Shown here piece by piece: positions 6,204 through 9,404 of a DNA stretch of 9,404 bases. The first letter of the stretch is position 1; every line of letters begins with the position of its first letter. Source of the DNA: Clostridia bacterium (GTDB lineage Bacteria > Bacillota > Clostridia > Christensenellales > DUVY01). The stretch covers positions 1-9,404 of the forward strand of contig BNZQ01000059.1 of NCBI GenBank assembly GCA_026001225.1, read 5' to 3'. The notes under the pieces were generated by a model. That model was not told where the DNA came from. It searched no databases and saw only the letters and a program-made list of their open reading frames with translations. The translations under genes and the position numbers were made by a program.

Positions 6204-7247
6204 CTATTTACTCTCCCGATCCAAAAATTCCGCGGGATTTGTTTTGAGCAGCAGATCGACGTCCCTTTGCGTCAGACCTCCGTCAAGCAGCATCTGAACG
6301 ACATTCAGATTTATGTGCGCGTAACCGTTTCCGCCGAATTGCCGCAACATGCTCTTTAAGCAAATATCGTTCGTTATGAGTATCCGTTTGATATACCCTT
6401 TGTCCGCAAGCCTTTTTATTAAGGCGACGCGCTCTATGTCGTAGGCAAACCGTCCGCGGAGCACTCCCGTTTCGCGTTTCGGAATAAAGAACTCCTTGCC
6501 GAAGTTGTCGAACTCAATATATACGCCCCTATCCAACAGCCTTTTGCAGTAGTCCTCGCGCAAATGCACGTCGATATGGTTTATACAGATTTTTTCGGCT
6601 TCCGCGCCGTCCTTTATGAGTTTGTCCGAGACGGCAAGCCCGTTGTCCTCCCAAAGCGCGGTGTGGACGTGAATGCTTTTGCCCGTTTCCGCGCTCGCTA
6701 TGCCCGCCGCTGCCACCGCCCGCCATTCCTCCTCGCTCACGGCCGCGCCCGTGCCTATCTCTCCGATAACGCCCGCTTTTATGCCCGTATCTCCGACGCC
6801 CTCCGTTATATCCCGAATGATCCGTTTTGCAAGCGCCGTCACGGAGCTTGCAGCCGTTTCCCGCGTTTGCGTCGCGCCTAAATAATATCCGCAGCCCATG
6901 ACGATATTGACGCCGCTTTTCTCGGACAGCCGCTTTAATGCCGACGGATTGCGCGCGATTTCGTCCGTCGTCACGTCTACAACCGTGCCGCCGCCCGCCG
7001 CCTTGAAAGCAAGCAGCTCTTTCAGCGCGACCTCCTCGGAATCGTTATACGCGTTATCGAGCAGCGTATACGGATCGCCATACAAGAGATAGCGGTTAGC
7101 CAGCCCTACCTTGTCCCGAAAATACGGATTAGGATTTGTTTCCGTTGTCTCGACCAAAGGACGCAAATCCCACAATAAATGCTCGTGCGTCAACGTTATG
7201 CCGAGCTCCTCTTTCTTGATCCGTCCCGTTACCGTCGTTATCGACAT
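6204..7247 (-). CDS. Phosphotriesterase-family metallohydrolase
   Basis: A 347-residue TIM-barrel protein of the phosphotriesterase family (PF02126), whose members include lactonases, the uncharacterised E. coli Php and organophosphate hydrolases. The binuclear metal site is complete: HxH at His21 and His23 (LTHEHL), a bridging acid at Glu163 (GVIGEIG) where classical phosphotriesterase has a carboxylated lysine, His195 (IHVHT), His224 (INHID) and Asp294 (ITNDI). Glutamate at the bridge is typical of the Php-like branch. Hydrolysis of a lactone or phosphorylated sugar lactone fits the context better than pesticide breakdown. The start chosen is ATG 7247, nine bases after AAGGAG; an in-frame TTG at 7268 would add seven residues but overlaps that ribosome site. 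It follows the glycosidase-like gene by 17 bases. Confidence 0.87.
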   Translation of the reverse strand: MSITTVTGRIKKEELGITLTHEHLLWDLRPLVETTETNPNPYFRDKVGLANRYLLYGDPYTLLDNAYNDSEEVALKELLAFKAAGGGTVVDVTTDEIARNPSALKRLSEKSGVNIVMGCGYYLGATQTRETAASSVTALAKRIIRDITEGVGDTGIKAGVIGEIGTGAAVSEEEWRAVAAAGIASAETGKSIHVHTALWEDNGLAVSDKLIKDGAEAEKICINHIDVHLREDYCKRLLDRGVYIEFDNFGKEFFIPKRETGVLRGRFAYDIERVALIKRLADKGYIKRILITNDICLKSMLRQFGGNGYAHINLNVVQMLLDGGLTQRDVDLLLKTNPAEFLDRESK

Positions 7248-7264
7248 GGTTTCTAACTCCTTAC

Positions 7265-9313
7265 TCAATCGGCCTTTATGTCTATAATTTCCGCGCCGCG
7301 GTTGCCGACACGGACCGAAAAAACGCCGTCCTTAAACGGAACCTCCAACCATTCGGGCTTGCCGCGCACGGAAGCCGATTGAATATGAATCGGAAGCTGA
7401 ATCCGCGGAAGCTCGAAGTGATGCGAAAAGTTCGTCACGCAAGCGGTGAAAGCGTCCCCGCCCGTGCGACGAAGCACGACCTTACAATTCGCGGCGTTTA
7501 AAACCCTCGGTAAAGCGGCGCGCGTTTTGATGAAATTAAAGCACGCTTTGAAAAAGCCCGCACTCACCTCGTTGTATTTTAAACGGTGCGTCCATATGCC
7601 GCCGTGCGCGTCGTAGGGCGACAACGGCGTCGGTTTTACCTTGCCCGCGACGCTTTCCCCGCTCGCGCCGTCCGCGACGTTGTAAATACGGCAGATAAAT
7701 TCCGAGCTGCCGCATTTAACGATCTTGCCGCACTTTCTTTTGAGAGGATTTTTATAGCCGAATACGAGCAGCGGTGCGGCGTCGAATTTCTCTAACGCGG
7801 CTAACGTTTCCGCATCGTAAAATTCCGGATTGGCGCACAGAACGGGACCGCGGACGGTCTTTATATCCCGCGCGCGGCAGACCGCGCCTATTGCAAAGCC
7901 CGCGTTTGCCGCCTCACGGTAAATCTTATCCGAGGTGAGGTTGCGCGTCTTGATATAAAAAGCCAGCTCATCGCGGATATTTTCGTTGAACAGCGTCGTA
8001 AAGCCGTATATTTCACCGTAATCCGCACCTGCCGCCCAGTCCTCGGCATTATGGATAAAACGCCATTTGTCGGCGGGCAAACCGTCCGACAGACAGTAAA
8101 ACGCGCCGTTCGATACGGGAATGAATTTACCGTCCGCTATGATATGCGCGCCGTCCCGCCGGGCAATTCCCGCCCGCATTTCGTTCGGAGCGTTGTCGAT
8201 CATATTCCATTGCTCCTGCGTATCCTTTATCGGCGTCATGTTCAGCTGTTTCATACGCGGCAAAAGACATTTAATGCCGGATTGCGCTATCGTCACCTCG
8301 TCAAGGCAGTTGACGCGCCGGCTTTCGGGCACGCGGAAGCCTCCCTGCTCAGCCTCCGAAAACAAGGGCATACTTGTCGCTACGTCCTCGAACATAACCG
8401 CGTATGTGTTTTCGGCGGCGTAACCGGTATAATCGACGCCGTACCGGAAAAGCGCCTCGAACGGACCGCGGGCCCACGCGTTGTTGAACACGGTGAATTT
8501 ACCGGCCGCGGCGCACGCCCCGTTCAGTTTTGCAAAAAAAGCGGAAAACCTTTCGGACAAAAAGACCGTGTACTCGTAACGCAGATTCTCGACAAAGTAT
8601 TTCGCCCGTTTGATATGCGCGGCGCGGTCGCCGTCGCATGCAAGAGCAATATCCGCGGGCAGGGATATACCGGGACGCGCGGTCAAAAACTGCCCGACCA
8701 TATCGTCGGAATAGTCGCCGTCCTGCACGCGCAGCCGCCCGCTCGAAATCCCGTCCGCGACATGCCAGCCGTCAAAGCCGTAATCGGTCAGTACCCTTAC
8801 CGCCCGTTCGATAAAATAATCCTCAAAATACGCGCCGCCGGGAAACCGCTTCAACACGTTCATACCGTCGGTCCGTTTAAATTTCAGGCTGCAAAATTCC
8901 GCAAGCTCCGGATGCGACGCGCAAAACGCTCCCTTTGCGGGACCGTTTTCGCCGAGGTACCGGTAAAGATTAAAGATCGACAGCAATACCTTTATGCCGC
9001 GCCTTTGCAGCTCCGCTATCAGACCTTTAAGCTTAAAATTCGTCCACCGCTGTATTTTACGGTCCTCGTTGTACGGATGTCCGCCGTAAGAGCATTCGCC
9101 CGGAGACAGAAACCTTTCGGTTTCGATCCCGCCGTACGCATTGACAAAGTCCATATTGTACAGCAGCAGCGATACGCCGTCCGCCCGGCCGCCGACGCCG
9201 TTCAGAAACGCGCCGACGCCGAAGTCCTCCGAGTCCTTATCGAAACCGATCAGCTCTATCCAATACCAAAATTCCATACTATGCCCGTCCTCCGCGCGAA
9301 ACAATGATTGCAT
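7265..9313 (-). CDS. Glycosidase-like TIM-barrel protein, family unknown
   Basis: A 682-residue cytoplasmic protein with no signal peptide, whose family I do not recognise. Its plan resembles large retaining glycosidases. An N-terminal (beta/alpha)8-like part spans about 13-380, with an RGIKVLLSI strand at 105-113, a DYGFDGWHVADG segment at 177-188 (candidate acids Asp181 and Asp187) and a late strand AAENTYAVMFED at 299-310 (candidate acid Glu301). A middle domain of Rossmann-like character covers about 430-520, and a beta-rich C-terminal part about 535-682. This order (barrel, middle, beta tail) is reminiscent of GH42-type proteins, but that is a resemblance of layout only. The ATG at 9313 is 11 bases after the upstream stop and lacks a good ribosome site; ATG 9277 has GGAGG 11 bases before it and would give 670 residues. 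It probably carries the glycoside-cleaving step. Confidence 0.7.
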   Translation of the reverse strand: MQSLFRAEDGHSMEFWYWIELIGFDKDSEDFGVGAFLNGVGGRADGVSLLLYNMDFVNAYGGIETERFLSPGECSYGGHPYNEDRKIQRWTNFKLKGLIAELQRRGIKVLLSIFNLYRYLGENGPAKGAFCASHPELAEFCSLKFKRTDGMNVLKRFPGGAYFEDYFIERAVRVLTDYGFDGWHVADGISSGRLRVQDGDYSDDMVGQFLTARPGISLPADIALACDGDRAAHIKRAKYFVENLRYEYTVFLSERFSAFFAKLNGACAAAGKFTVFNNAWARGPFEALFRYGVDYTGYAAENTYAVMFEDVATSMPLFSEAEQGGFRVPESRRVNCLDEVTIAQSGIKCLLPRMKQLNMTPIKDTQEQWNMIDNAPNEMRAGIARRDGAHIIADGKFIPVSNGAFYCLSDGLPADKWRFIHNAEDWAAGADYGEIYGFTTLFNENIRDELAFYIKTRNLTSDKIYREAANAGFAIGAVCRARDIKTVRGPVLCANPEFYDAETLAALEKFDAAPLLVFGYKNPLKRKCGKIVKCGSSEFICRIYNVADGASGESVAGKVKPTPLSPYDAHGGIWTHRLKYNEVSAGFFKACFNFIKTRAALPRVLNAANCKVVLRRTGGDAFTACVTNFSHHFELPRIQLPIHIQSASVRGKPEWLEVPFKDGVFSVRVGNRGAEIIDIKAD

Positions 9314-9324
9314 TGCTTTGTGTT

Positions 9325-9404
9325 TTATGCGCGCTTTTTCAATTTAAACACAAATACCGCGGCAAGTCCCGCCGCAACCGTCAGCGCAGCCGCCGCCGAG
9401 GAAC
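9325..9404 (-). CDS. Membrane protein, C-terminal end only
   Basis: The last 25 codons of a gene entering from the right edge, ending at TAA 9327-9325. The tail is alanine-rich and hydrophobic (ALTVAAGLAAVFVF), followed by the basic end KLKKRA, which is a membrane helix with a positively charged cytoplasmic tail. It could be the last helix of a transporter or the anchor of a surface protein. The ATG of the glycosidase-like gene follows 11 bases later, so it belongs to the same transcript. If it is a permease, it would supply the pathway's substrate, but that is inference. Confidence 0.6.
   Translation of the reverse strand, partial: SSAAAALTVAAGLAAVFVFKLKKRA

Noticed and set aside
8051..9307. 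A 418-codon open frame on the plus strand opposite the glycosidase-like gene
   Set aside because: It is fully antisense to a gene with coherent fold features and operon position. Its translation is rich in Arg, Val and Pro without any family motif, as expected from a GC-biased mirror frame.
1..9404. tRNA, rRNA, CRISPR array, insertion sequence or phage genes
   Set aside because: No regular direct repeats, transposase or integrase motifs, terminal inverted repeats or tRNA-like cloverleafs were seen on either strand.

Overview
The window looks like a piece of a Gram-positive, probably anaerobic Clostridia-type (Bacillota) genome. The reasons are strong AGGAGG-like ribosome sites, consensus sigma-A promoters, GC-leaning genes separated by short AT-rich gaps, and homologues typical of gut Firmicutes. 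The species cannot be named from the sequence.

Layout. Bases 1-210 hold the 5' end of a small minus-strand zinc-ribbon protein and a divergent promoter region. A plus-strand Na+/phosphate cotransporter gene starts at 211 but loses its identity at about 510-520, where it collides with the 5' end of a minus-strand gene (start GTG at 539). Both genes are cut at the same point, so this is a rearrangement or an assembly chimera. From there to the right edge (539-9404) every gene lies on the minus strand in one tight, operon-like series, read right to left: the C-terminal tail of a membrane protein (9404-9325); a 682-residue cytoplasmic TIM-barrel glycosidase-like protein; a phosphotriesterase-family metallohydrolase; an amidohydrolase-fold protein lacking all its metal ligands; its apparently intact paralogue, overlapping it by ATGA; an arabinose/fucose-isomerase-like protein; a 53-base intergenic hairpin; a creatinase/aminopeptidase-fold (M24) protein lacking both metal-binding aspartates; a small ASRT-family (Anabaena sensory rhodopsin transducer-like) ligand-binding protein with no rhodopsin nearby; a sialate O-acetylesterase-like (SASA) hydrolase; and the truncated start of one more gene.

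How they may work together. The set reads as an intracellular catabolic pathway for an unidentified, probably acetylated or otherwise decorated carbohydrate. The membrane protein may be part of uptake or surface handling, the TIM-barrel protein may cleave a glycoside, the SASA protein may remove acyl groups, the isomerase may interconvert aldose and ketose, and the phosphotriesterase-like and amidohydrolase proteins may open lactones or process sugar acids. The M24-like and ASRT-like proteins are the unusual members. None of the substrates is shown by the sequence. The combination, including two metal-site-deficient members of normally metal-dependent folds, is the main reason to look further.
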